Both the position numbers and the translations under genes were made by a program. From UBA5868 sp964482025 (GTDB lineage: Bacteria; Pseudomonadota; Gammaproteobacteria; Pseudomonadales; Cellvibrionaceae), in contig CAYZVN010000040.1 in assembly GCA_964482025.1 (NCBI GenBank), forward strand, positions 1 to 29,461: a stretch of DNA of 29,461 nt, written 5' to 3'. Shown in pieces: positions 1-8,154 of the stretch. The notes below the pieces were generated by a model, which saw only the letters and a list, made by a program, of their open reading frames with translations, made no database searches and was not told where the DNA came from. How positions within the stretch are numbered: the first letter of the stretch is position 1; every line of letters begins with the position of its first letter.

Positions 1-41
1 CAATAAGCTTCGCTAGGCTTCTGATATGAAAGGAGTTTTCG

Positions 42-173
42 ATGCGGGTGCCGTTTTGTTTTCGCGGCTTTAGCCTGTTACCATTCAGGACCGACGAATT
101 GATTGAAGATGATTCATGCACGCAAGCTCTTGCACGTCGAATGCTCTATTTCTCGACTTTGACGGTACTCTAG
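42..173 (+). other. Possible 43-codon leader ORF overlapping the start of otsB
   Basis: A short ORF begins with ATG at 42, preceded by a strong ribosome-binding sequence (AAGGAG at about 30-35, good spacing), and ends with TAG at 171-173. It overlaps the first 19 codons or so of otsB in another frame. The predicted 43-residue peptide resembles nothing I recognise. The otsB start itself has only a weak ribosome site, so the leader could couple translation into otsB, but chance is an equally good explanation. Nothing else is visible in bases 1-115. Confidence 0.2.
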
Positions 174-838
174 TTGATTTTGCTGACCGGCCAGAAGCTG
201 TTATTGTCCCTCCCCAATTACCAATTCTTTTAGATCAATTATTTCTCTCTCTTGATGGCGCGCTAGCGCTTATTTCGGGACGTTCTATTGCCTCCTTGGA
301 TTCTCTGCTCAACCTGTCGTCAATTCCGGCCGCAGGCAGTCACGGCGCAGAGTGGCGTTTGAACGGGGTTTTGCAAACGGTCGATTTAGATACTCCCAGC
401 TTTTCGGATGCAGTGAAATTACTGACAACTTTTGCCGTATCTCACGATCTATTATTCGAAAACAAGCCCCATTCCTTCGCTCTTCATTTTCGTCAACAGC
501 CTGAGCTTAAAGCCAAAGTGGATCAATTTCTTGCTGATCACATTGAAACCATGCTGGATCTACGTGTCATTTATGGCAATTGTGTGCGCGAAGTTCAGCC
601 GCGCGGCATGGATAAAGGAAAGGCTGTTGCACGCTTTATGACACAGCCGCCATTTGCGGGTCGGCGCCCGATCTATATTGGTGACGACACGACGGATGAA
701 GATGCTTTTCAATGGGTTAATGCCAATCAAGGCTGGTCCTTCAAAGTCGGCGAGGGGGTGACGGCGGCGCAGTATCGTTTGAGCGATGTGACCGATACCT
801 ATCGATATCTGGGGGAACTTCTGGCGATTAAAGGCTGA
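116..838 (+). CDS. otsB: Trehalose-6-phosphate phosphatase OtsB
   Basis: Dephosphorylates trehalose-6-phosphate to trehalose, the last step of the OtsA/OtsB pathway, in the cytoplasm. The 240-residue protein is a HAD-superfamily phosphatase of usual OtsB length. The nucleophile motif DFDGTLVDFADRP is at residues 14-26 (D14 nucleophile, D16 acid/base), the motif II region with ISGRS is near 53-57, and the metal-binding motif GDDTTDED is at 189-196. The SHGAEW segment near 75-80 and KGKA near 167-170 are also typical of the family. An in-frame TGA at 110-112 limits the start, and ATG at 116 gives a short N-terminus right before the catalytic motif. It is the first gene of an otsB-GH15-otsA operon, 38 bases before the next gene. 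The assignment is secure from motifs and neighbours. Confidence 0.95.
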   Translation: MHASSCTSNALFLDFDGTLVDFADRPEAVIVPPQLPILLDQLFLSLDGALALISGRSIASLDSLLNLSSIPAAGSHGAEWRLNGVLQTVDLDTPSFSDAVKLLTTFAVSHDLLFENKPHSFALHFRQQPELKAKVDQFLADHIETMLDLRVIYGNCVREVQPRGMDKGKAVARFMTQPPFAGRRPIYIGDDTTDEDAFQWVNANQGWSFKVGEGVTAAQYRLSDVTDTYRYLGELLAIKG

Positions 839-876
839 GCTATATCTTTTATATTGAAGACAGTGGAGAGTAATGC

Positions 877-2691
877 GTGTTACATAAACAAAATCTGGAA
901 TTAGCATTAATCGGCAACTGCACCATTGGTGCCTTAGTAAGCAAGCAAGCGGAGATCGTCTGGTGCTGCATGCCGAGGTTCGATGGTGATCCCGCGTTCT
1001 GCTCACTGTTAAAAGGCGATGCCGCAAAGGGTGATGCGACGGATTCGCTAGCTGGGATTTTTGCGATTGATTTGGAAGACTTCAGTCACAGTGAGCAAGC
1101 TTATGAAAAAAATACGGCTGTTCTGACAACAACGCTTTACGACACGCATGGTAATGGCGTCATCATTACCGATTTTGTGCCGCGCTTTAAGCAGTATGGG
1201 CGGACTTACCGGCCAACCACAATTATTCGCAAACTGGTTCCGATTTTCTCACCAAAGCTCAGGGTCCGCGTTCGACCTATGGCAGAGTGCGGTGAAATTT
1301 CCTATAAAAAAATCCAAGGTAGTAACCATATTCGCTTTGTCGCGGATAACCAGCTGCCTTTTCGGTTGAGCAGCACTTTGTCTGTGACCGCGATTATGGA
1401 TGAGCAACCTTATGTACTGGATGGGACTCATTATTTAATGTTTGGCAATGATGAATCCGTTCAGGAGTCTCTGGCTCATCTTGGCGAGCGTTTTCTACAG
1501 GAGACAATTGATTATTGGTTTGACTGGTCACGTTATCTTGCCATTCCATTTGAGTGGCAAGAAGCGGTTATTCGCTCTGCAATTACCTTGAAATTGAGTG
1601 CCTTTGAAGATACCGGTGCGATCATTGCAGCGATGACCACCTCGATTCCGGAGGCGGCGCACAGTGAGCGTAACTGGGATTATCGCTACTGTTGGTTGAG
1701 AGATAGTTTTTTTACCGTGCATGCGCTCAATCGATTAGGCACAACTCAAACCATGGAGCAGTATCTGCAGTATTTGGTCAATATAGTGGCCTCTATGGAT
1801 GACCTCCCTTTGCAGCCCGTATTTTGCATCAATGGCTCCCGGGCTATGCCGGAACGAATAGCAGCTCACTTGCCCGGCTATCGTGGAATGGGGCCGGTGC
1901 GAATTGGTAACCAAGCCGCTGAGCAAGTGCAACACGATGTTTATGGCGCGGTAATTCTATCCGTCACGCAGATGTTTTTTGACGAGCGCATCCGCCGCCG
2001 CGGAGACCAGGGCCTATTCCAGCTGTTGGAAAAAGTGGGAGAAAAAGCGGTCGCTTTTTTTGATCAGCCTGATGCCGGTTTGTGGGAGCTGCGTGGCAGT
2101 CAGCATGTTCACACTTTCTCCAGCATGATGTGTTGGGCTGCGGCGGATCGTCTTGCAAAAATCGCCCGGCGTCTTGGGTTGCAGGACCGGAACTCATACT
2201 GGACAGCTGCCGCAAATCGTATTCGCGATGCGATTGAGGAGAACGGCTTCAATACTAAACTCAACAGCTACACGGCTACCTGGGGTGGTGACACTATGGA
2301 TGCCAGCCTGCTATTGGCGTGTGAGCTGGGTTATATCGAAGGCACCGATCCTCGTTTTCTGGGCACTTTGGCAGCGGTCGAGAATGCACTTAAGCCAGAA
2401 GGACGTTACATGTTCCGCTACGTGGTGGAAGATGATTTTGGTGCGCCAGAGAATGCATTCACCATTTGTTCTTTTTGGTACATAGATGCACTGGCTGCGG
2501 CCGGGCGCACAGATGAAGCGCGGGAATTGTTTGAAGATCTGCTGAGTCGCCGCAATCATGTGGGTTTGCTCTCGGAGGATATAAACCCGAAAACGGGGGA
2601 GCTCTGGGGTAATTTTCCGCAAACCTATAGCATGGTCGGCATTATCAATAGTGCGCGAATTTTGAGTAAGCCGTGGGAGTTGTCGCTATGA
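877..2691 (+). CDS. Glycoside hydrolase family 15 protein (glucoamylase/trehalase-like)
   Basis: A 604-residue cytoplasmic-type protein with no signal peptide. It has the GH15 hallmarks: an N-terminal beta-domain beginning with an IGNCTIGALV/W..PRFD segment, the catalytic-domain motif NWDYRYCWLRDS at about 267-278, and a C-terminal EDINPKTGELWGNFPQ motif at about 567-582 that contains conserved acidic residues of the (alpha/alpha)6 barrel. The start is GTG at 877, with GGAGAG at 865-870 six bases upstream. The gene lies between otsB and otsA and its stop overlaps the otsA start (ATGA), so it is co-translated with trehalose synthesis. GH15 members include glucoamylases, glucodextranases and trehalases; context suggests trehalose or a related alpha-glucoside, but the substrate cannot be read from the sequence. 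Confidence 0.9.
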   Translation: MLHKQNLELALIGNCTIGALVSKQAEIVWCCMPRFDGDPAFCSLLKGDAAKGDATDSLAGIFAIDLEDFSHSEQAYEKNTAVLTTTLYDTHGNGVIITDFVPRFKQYGRTYRPTTIIRKLVPIFSPKLRVRVRPMAECGEISYKKIQGSNHIRFVADNQLPFRLSSTLSVTAIMDEQPYVLDGTHYLMFGNDESVQESLAHLGERFLQETIDYWFDWSRYLAIPFEWQEAVIRSAITLKLSAFEDTGAIIAAMTTSIPEAAHSERNWDYRYCWLRDSFFTVHALNRLGTTQTMEQYLQYLVNIVASMDDLPLQPVFCINGSRAMPERIAAHLPGYRGMGPVRIGNQAAEQVQHDVYGAVILSVTQMFFDERIRRRGDQGLFQLLEKVGEKAVAFFDQPDAGLWELRGSQHVHTFSSMMCWAAADRLAKIARRLGLQDRNSYWTAAANRIRDAIEENGFNTKLNSYTATWGGDTMDASLLLACELGYIEGTDPRFLGTLAAVENALKPEGRYMFRYVVEDDFGAPENAFTICSFWYIDALAAAGRTDEARELFEDLLSRRNHVGLLSEDINPKTGELWGNFPQTYSMVGIINSARILSKPWELSL

Positions 2692-4067
2692 GTCGATTGG
2701 TGGTCGTCTCCAATCGGGTAACAAAAACAGACTCTGCCAATAGTGGTTCCAAAGGGGGCTTGGCGGTGGGCGTGACGGCGGCGATGAGCCGCGATGGTGG
2801 CCTGTGGTTTGGCTGGAATGGCAAAGTCGAAAGTCGCGACGACCCTGCGCCCAAGGTCGAAATGTCCGGCAGCATTGAGTATGCGACGGTCAGCCTAAAG
2901 CCTGTCGAGTATGCGCAGTATTACAAAGGCTTTGCCAATAGTGTGTTGTGGCCGCTGTTTCATCAGCGGCCCGATCTTATGCGCTATAACAGCGCGGACT
3001 ATCAGGGTTATCTCAGCGTCAATCAAAAAATGGCGCAACGCTTATTGCCTCTGCTGCGACCGGACGACGTGATTTGGATTCACGATTATCATCTGATTCC
3101 GATGGGCAAGATGCTGCGAGAGGCCGGTGTTCGGTCGCCGATTGGCTTCTTTTTGCATACGCCATTCCCACCACTTGATCTGTTGCGTACGGTGTCAGAT
3201 TACAAAGACATTCTGCGCGCACTCATGGCTTACGATTTGGTGGGCTTTCAAACAGAGGCCGATTATCGCGGCTTTTATATGAGCATTGGTTACGGGCTGA
3301 AGGGCGAGGCGTTGCCGGGAAATCGCTACCGTCACGGTGACCTGACCTGTACCGCTGGGGTTTATCCCATCAGCATTGAAACCGAATCCTTGCGAGCCGT
3401 GAGCTTAACCGGTGAAACCTCAGAAGAATTTCGCCGCTTAAACTCGAGCTTATCGTCGCGCAAATTGATTATCGGAGTGGACCGCCTGGATTACTCCAAA
3501 GGATTGTCACAGCGCCTGCGCGCATATGAGCGCTTGCTGAAGAACCACTCAGAATTTCTTCGGCAAGTCGTCTATTTGCAGATCGCGCCGATTTCGCGCG
3601 GGGATGTGGAGGCTTACCGGGATTTGGCGGAGACCATTGATCGGCATGTGGGCCATATCGTCGGTGCCTATGCCGATTTCGACTGGATGCCGCTGCGCTA
3701 TCTCAATCGCGGTTTTCGCCGCAATACGATTCTGGCCATGTACAACTTGGCCAGCGTGGGTTTTGTGACGCCGCTGCGTGACGGTATGAATTTGGTCGCC
3801 AAAGAATATGTCGCGGCCCAGAACCCGGAAGACCCGGGGGTGCTGGTGCTTTCGCGGATGGCGGGGGCGGCGGCCGAGCTGGATGCTGCGGTACAGGTGA
3901 ATCCCTACGATATTGATAGCGTTTCCAACAGTCTGGCGCAGGCGCTACGTATGCCTTTGGACGAGCGCATTGATCGGTGGCGGAAAATGATGACCGTTCT
4001 TCGCACCTACAATATTCACACCTGGCAGGCCACGTTTTTACGGGATTTGAAAGCGGCCGCAAGCTGA
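2688..4067 (+). CDS. otsA: Trehalose-6-phosphate synthase OtsA
   Basis: A retaining GT20 glycosyltransferase that joins UDP-glucose (or another NDP-glucose) and glucose-6-phosphate to form trehalose-6-phosphate. The 459-residue protein shows the N-terminal SNRV and GSKGGLAVGV loop, HDYHLIPMGKML at about 132-143, GFFLHTPFPP, GVDRLDYSKGL at about 263-273 and the C-terminal nucleotide-sugar segment PLRDGMNLVAKEYVAAQ at about 361-377. The reading frame stays open upstream to 2673, but ATG at 2688 is preferred: it overlaps the GH15 stop as ATGA and gives the family N-terminus MSRLVVVSNRV. It is the last gene of the trehalose operon. Length and motifs are normal. Confidence 0.96.
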   Translation: MSRLVVVSNRVTKTDSANSGSKGGLAVGVTAAMSRDGGLWFGWNGKVESRDDPAPKVEMSGSIEYATVSLKPVEYAQYYKGFANSVLWPLFHQRPDLMRYNSADYQGYLSVNQKMAQRLLPLLRPDDVIWIHDYHLIPMGKMLREAGVRSPIGFFLHTPFPPLDLLRTVSDYKDILRALMAYDLVGFQTEADYRGFYMSIGYGLKGEALPGNRYRHGDLTCTAGVYPISIETESLRAVSLTGETSEEFRRLNSSLSSRKLIIGVDRLDYSKGLSQRLRAYERLLKNHSEFLRQVVYLQIAPISRGDVEAYRDLAETIDRHVGHIVGAYADFDWMPLRYLNRGFRRNTILAMYNLASVGFVTPLRDGMNLVAKEYVAAQNPEDPGVLVLSRMAGAAAELDAAVQVNPYDIDSVSNSLAQALRMPLDERIDRWRKMMTVLRTYNIHTWQATFLRDLKAAAS

Positions 4068-4104
4068 CTCTGGTGACGCCTTGCGGTGGTTTTTCGCTCA
4101 TCGT

Positions 4105-4126
4105 GCGGGGGTGATCAGGCCCCCGC
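4105..4126. terminator. GC-rich hairpin between convergent otsA and antiporter genes
   Basis: A 7-bp perfect stem (GCGGGGG at 4105-4111, CCCCCGC at 4120-4126) with an 8-base loop lies at the end of the antiporter gene and includes its stop codon (4115-4117). There is no adjacent T-run on either strand, so it is not a classical intrinsic terminator. It may still separate the two convergent transcripts. Confidence 0.35.
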
Positions 4127-5404
4127 CGATTTCTGCAAGGCTTCCAGTTCACCCTCGGCGCGTGCACGGCGTCCATATACCCACTCGAACAGCGGTGAGG
4201 CCATCAAGGTGGTCACAATCGCCATCAGCACCAGCATAGAGAAGAGCGCGGGGCCAATAACCCCCGCCTGCAGACCAATGTTGATGATGATCAGCTCCAT
4301 TAGCCCCCGCGAGTTCATCAGCGCACCTATCCCTAAAGCCGTGCGATTGTCTTGTCCGCAGGCACGTGCGGCCGCCCAGCAGGCGCCGAACTTGGCAAGA
4401 ATGGAGCAGCTCAGTACCGCCAGCGCCACCAACAACAGCTCGATGTTGTTGACCATGGTGAGCTGAGTATTCAAGCCCGAATAGGTGAAGAACATTGGCA
4501 GTAGTAGGACCACCGTAAAAGGTTCCAGTAGGCGCTTAATTTGTTCGCTAAAGGCCCCACGCGGCATCACTGTACCTAAAAGAAAGCCACCGAAAACGGC
4601 GTGCAAGCCGATAGCATCTGCAGTAAAGGCGCTGAGCATGAAGAGCATGAGCGTTAGTGACAGCAGCAAGTGACTCGGCGGCCGCCCCATGGCTTGATCT
4701 CGTTCCGCCATGCGTCCAAGTGGCGCGAGTAATTTGGGTCCCAGGAAGATAACGAGGGCGGCGAATATGGCGCCTCCAAGGATCGCGGTGACGGCAACCC
4801 CAGCGCCGGCCCCGAAGCTCGCCAAGACGAGAGCGAGCACGCACCAGGCAGCGGCGTCGTCAATCGCACCGGCGGAGAGCGACAAAGTGCCGAGCGCCGT
4901 GTGGCTGAGGCCGCGCTCATGGATGATGCGAGCCAGCATCGGGAAAGCCGTAATGGCAATGGCGGCACCCATAAACAGAGTGGCGTCATAGCGGCTGGCG
5001 GTTTCGGCAAACAGGCCCGGTATCGACATCAGCCAGGGGGTGATCAGCAGCGCAACGACAAAGGGTGCCGCCATGCCCGAAATGGATACTGCGGCGGCTT
5101 TGTGGGCATTGGCGCGGAAGTGGTCACTGCGAAAGCCCAAGCCCACCAGAAACATATACAGGCCCACTCCCAGCTGGGCTCCGACGTAAAGAATCCCCTT
5201 GGTTTCTGCGGGAAAGATCAGTTGCTGAACCTCCGGCGCCAGCAGGCCAAAGAGCGATGGGCCGAGAATCACCCCCGCAATCATCTCGCCAACCACTTGA
5301 GGTTGGTGAAAATACTTTCGCCCGAGCCAGCCCACCACGCGACACGTCGCTAGGATGACAAACATTTGCAAAAAGAAGGTAACGGACAGTTGGGCAATGG
5401 TCAT
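4115..5404 (-). CDS. Cation:proton antiporter, CPA2 (KefB/NapA-like) family
   Basis: A 429-residue integral inner-membrane protein, highly hydrophobic with about 12 predicted membrane spans and a short polar C-terminus. The N-terminal VGEMIAGVILGPSLFG segment, the AAIDD-type core (here GAIDDAAAWCVLAL) and the later FFTYSGLNTQL and GALMNSRGLMELI motifs are typical of CPA2 monovalent cation/H+ exchangers. In the family the paired Asp residues carry ion and proton transport. No RCK/TrkA_N or USP domain follows, so it is a core-only member. The ATG at 5404 has no strong ribosome site. It is convergent with otsA and divergent from oxyR. Transported ion (Na+ or K+) and regulation are unknown. Confidence 0.88.
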   Translation of the reverse strand: MTIAQLSVTFFLQMFVILATCRVVGWLGRKYFHQPQVVGEMIAGVILGPSLFGLLAPEVQQLIFPAETKGILYVGAQLGVGLYMFLVGLGFRSDHFRANAHKAAAVSISGMAAPFVVALLITPWLMSIPGLFAETASRYDATLFMGAAIAITAFPMLARIIHERGLSHTALGTLSLSAGAIDDAAAWCVLALVLASFGAGAGVAVTAILGGAIFAALVIFLGPKLLAPLGRMAERDQAMGRPPSHLLLSLTLMLFMLSAFTADAIGLHAVFGGFLLGTVMPRGAFSEQIKRLLEPFTVVLLLPMFFTYSGLNTQLTMVNNIELLLVALAVLSCSILAKFGACWAAARACGQDNRTALGIGALMNSRGLMELIIINIGLQAGVIGPALFSMLVLMAIVTTLMASPLFEWVYGRRARAEGELEALQKSAGA

Positions 5405-5559
5405 AAGTTATTCTGTTTATAGTGCTGGGATGACAGCAATTGTTGTTGGAATGTCATGGTCCATCATAGTGTTATATCTATAGCTGCTCATGAAATCTTT
5501 GCAGGTTTCGCGAGTGAAACGTTTTATAGTGGCTGACAAGGGGGCAAAGCAACTAAAAT

Positions 5560-5580
5560 GCCATAGATTTTGGCTATGGC
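5560..5580. promoter_or_regulatory. Palindrome with OxyR-type half-site (ATAG-N7-CTAT)
   Basis: A perfect 7-bp inverted repeat, GCCATAG at 5560-5566 and CTATGGC at 5574-5580, is separated by 7 bases. Its core ATAG-N7-CTAT is the half-operator described for OxyR, whose full site is two such halves spaced by 7. A full second half is not evident next to it, but a related ATAG-N8-CTAT lies at 5466-5481. The palindrome ends 46 bases before the oxyR ATG, a position suited to autoregulation, and could also act on the divergent antiporter gene. Confidence 0.55.
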
Positions 5581-5626
5581 TGCGTGGGGCTGAGAGCCGA
5601 ATACCACGAGAGGTGGAGACAAAAGC

Positions 5627-6592
5627 ATGACATTGACGGAATTGCGCTACATAGTGACCTTGGCGCAGGAGCAGCATTTCGGTCGAGCGGCGGAAGCTTG
5701 CCATGTGAGCCAGCCGACACTGAGTATCGCGGTGAAGAAGTTGGAAGAGGAGCTGGGCGTGGCGCTGTTCGAGCGCGCCAAAGCACGCGTCCATCCTACT
5801 GCCATTGGCTTGCAAGTCCTCGAGCACGCGCGGCGCATCCTTGAGCAAGCGGCCGACATCCGCAATCTCGCCAGCGCCGGGATGGATCAGGTGACGGGCC
5901 CTCTGTGCGTCGGCGTGCTGCCCACCGTTGGCCCCTATTTATTGCCTCAGTTTATTCCCCTGTTGCAGCGGATGGCGCCGCAAATGCCGCTCTATGTAGA
6001 GGAAGACCTGGTATCCCCGCTGGGTGCAAAATTGCGCCATGGAGAGTTGGATGCGCTAATCGTTACGGCGCCCTTTAGTAAGACGGACGTGGTAACCCAG
6101 GAACTGTTCGAGGAACCCTTCGCGCTGCTGGTGCCAGCGGGGCACCCCCTGGCGAGCAAGGCGGAGGTGAAGGAGGAGGACCTGCTTGGGCAGGATGTAT
6201 TGTTACCCGCAGAGGGGCATTGTTTTCGTGAGCAGATTTTGGCGGCGTTTCCCACTTTGAGGCGACCAGCGGCCCACTCGGGCGTTACTCGTACCGGCTC
6301 GCTTGAAACCTTGCGTCATATGGTGGCGTCTGGGCTGGGCGTCGCCATATTGCCTTTGGGGGCCGCACAAATGCCGCTGTATACCCCCAATCTGCTAACG
6401 GTTTGTCCTCTTGCCCAGCCGGTGCCATGTCGTCAATTATTGCTCGCTTGGCGTGCGAGCTTTCCACGACATAAGGCCATTGACGTGCTGCGGCGGGCGG
6501 TACAGGCTTGCAGTCCTGCTTATTGGCGTTATAGCACCGGCAGAGATCACCGCCACCCAGCTGGATTGGTCGTCGAAAACGGGGACTGGTGA
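5627..6592 (+). CDS. oxyR: OxyR-like LysR-family regulator lacking the resolving cysteine
   Basis: A 321-residue LysR-type regulator with the N-terminal winged helix-turn-helix MTLTELRYIVTLAQEQHFGR...SQPTLSIAVKKLEEELG of the OxyR subfamily and a C-terminal sensing domain. OxyR-specific stretches such as LLPAEGHCFREQ and GSLETLRHMVASGLGVAILP are present and collinear with E. coli OxyR. The peroxidatic cysteine C199 is present (codon 6221-6223), but the position of the resolving cysteine C208 is phenylalanine (TTT at 6248-6250). In E. coli C199 and C208 form the disulfide that activates the protein. The start is ATG 5627 with GGAG at 5615-5618. The C-terminus is somewhat extended (residues 296-321, polar). 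A palindrome with an OxyR half-site lies upstream. The halogenase gene follows after 28 bases on the same strand. Confidence 0.88.
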   Translation: MTLTELRYIVTLAQEQHFGRAAEACHVSQPTLSIAVKKLEEELGVALFERAKARVHPTAIGLQVLEHARRILEQAADIRNLASAGMDQVTGPLCVGVLPTVGPYLLPQFIPLLQRMAPQMPLYVEEDLVSPLGAKLRHGELDALIVTAPFSKTDVVTQELFEEPFALLVPAGHPLASKAEVKEEDLLGQDVLLPAEGHCFREQILAAFPTLRRPAAHSGVTRTGSLETLRHMVASGLGVAILPLGAAQMPLYTPNLLTVCPLAQPVPCRQLLLAWRASFPRHKAIDVLRRAVQACSPAYWRYSTGRDHRHPAGLVVENGDW

Positions 6593-6620
6593 TGTGTACC
6601 ATATTCAAGAGTAAGCCTGT

Positions 6621-8120
6621 ATGAGCCCTATTCGTAAAATCGTGATTGTCGGCGGCGGAACGGCCGGCTGGATGGCCGCAGCCATGTTGTCGCACCATCT
6701 TAAACCCGAGGTTTGCCGGGTCGAATTGGTGGAGTCCGCCGATATCGGCATCATGGGTATTGGGGAGTCGACGGTTCCGCCTTTTGTGGGACTAATTCGG
6801 CGCTTGGGTATTGATGAGCGCGATTTTATGCAGGCTACCCAAGCGACTTATAAGTTGGGTATTCAGTTTGTCGATTGGCGGCAGCGCCGCGAGCGTTATT
6901 TCCATCCATTCGGTGTGATCGGCAAGCGCATTGGCGCACATGACTTTTATCAGTGTTGGCTGAAGGCCCGCCAGGCAGGGCTTGCGACGGATCTACAAGA
7001 CTTTTCGCCGTGCAGCGTGATGGCGGAAAACGGACGCTTTTATTTGCCGGGAGAGGCGCAGAACACACCGATCGGCGGTGCCGGCTACGCTTATCATGTC
7101 GACGCGCATGCGGTTGCCCGCTACTTGCGTCGCTATGCCGAGGAGCGCGGCGTGGTGCGGGTCGAGGGGTTGGTGAAGACGGTCACCAGGAAAGACAATG
7201 GTTTTCTCGAGTCAGTTGTATTAAGCGATGGCCGGAGCATGGCGGCGGACTTCTTTATCGACTGCACCGGTTTTCGCGCCCTCTTGATCGGCCAGAATTT
7301 AGCGGTGGACTATGAAGACTGGTCGAATTTCTTACCCTGCGACCGCGCCGTTGCGGTTAAAACCTCGGCTGTTTCACCCATCCCACCTTATACCCGCTCG
7401 ACGGCTGGCAAAGCGGGCTGGTTGTGGAACATTCCGCTGCAGCAGCGGGTGGGGCAGGGGTATGTTTACTCCAGTGCGTTTTGCTCGGATCAAGAGGCCC
7501 GCTCCACTCTGTTGCGCACTGCGGAGGGCAAAATCCTGGATGAGCCGAGGTTGATTCCATTTGTCAGCGGGCGCCGTCGCGAGATGTGGCGTTTCAACTG
7601 CCTCGCACTGGGGCTGTCTGCCGGCTTTGTCGAGCCGTTAGAAGCTACAGCCATTCACTTGATTGCCCGGGGTATGGACTTTTTCCTGCGGTATTTCCCC
7701 GACCGCGACTGCGAGACTGCGCTGGTACGCGAATACAACCGTCGTATCGCGGCGGATTTTGAAGAGGTGCGAGACTTCATTGTGCTGCACTATTGCGCGA
7801 CCGGCCGTGAAGACACCCCCTTCTGGCGCTGGTGTCGCAACATGACCTTGCCGGACTCTTTGCTGGAGCGCATTGAGCTGTTCCAGGGGCATGGCGCAAT
7901 GAGAGAGGGGACCGATGAACTATTCCGCAGCTCCAGTTGGCAATCGGTGTTTGAGGGTATGGGAATACATCCGCGAAAACATTGTCCACGAGTAGACAAC
8001 CTTGAGCTGGAACAGATTACCTCGGTCCTGGGAATGGCCCGCCAGGCTATTCGGGGCATGGTGGGTAATTTGCCCACTCACGAAGAGTTTTTGCGCAGTC
8101 AGAGCCAGCCGTCTAAATGA
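6621..8120 (+). CDS. Flavin-dependent halogenase, tryptophan halogenase family
   Basis: A 499-residue FADH2-dependent halogenase-type protein. Visible motifs are the FAD-binding GGGTAGW at 11-17, the GIGEST loop at 46-51, the lysine in TYKLGIQF (K78, corresponding to the catalytic Lys79 of PrnA), the WxWxIP signature as WLWNIP at 267-272 that keeps the flavin from acting as a monooxygenase, and VEPLEATAIHL at 337-347, where E341 corresponds to the catalytic Glu346. In the family these enzymes use a free flavin reductase and add chloride or bromide to an aromatic ring; no reductase gene is nearby. The ATG at 6621 has only a weak ribosome site. It follows oxyR by 28 bases and precedes a membrane protein. 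The substrate cannot be deduced: related proteins act on tryptophan, other indoles or phenols. Confidence 0.9.
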   Translation: MSPIRKIVIVGGGTAGWMAAAMLSHHLKPEVCRVELVESADIGIMGIGESTVPPFVGLIRRLGIDERDFMQATQATYKLGIQFVDWRQRRERYFHPFGVIGKRIGAHDFYQCWLKARQAGLATDLQDFSPCSVMAENGRFYLPGEAQNTPIGGAGYAYHVDAHAVARYLRRYAEERGVVRVEGLVKTVTRKDNGFLESVVLSDGRSMAADFFIDCTGFRALLIGQNLAVDYEDWSNFLPCDRAVAVKTSAVSPIPPYTRSTAGKAGWLWNIPLQQRVGQGYVYSSAFCSDQEARSTLLRTAEGKILDEPRLIPFVSGRRREMWRFNCLALGLSAGFVEPLEATAIHLIARGMDFFLRYFPDRDCETALVREYNRRIAADFEEVRDFIVLHYCATGREDTPFWRWCRNMTLPDSLLERIELFQGHGAMREGTDELFRSSSWQSVFEGMGIHPRKHCPRVDNLELEQITSVLGMARQAIRGMVGNLPTHEEFLRSQSQPSK

Positions 8121-8154
8121 TGGGGCTGGCTTAATCTCCTGATGAGAGGTGCCG

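Noticed and set aside
4710..5353. Plus-strand open frames inside the antiporter gene
   Set aside because: Shadows of a gene with clear membrane segments and CPA2 motifs.
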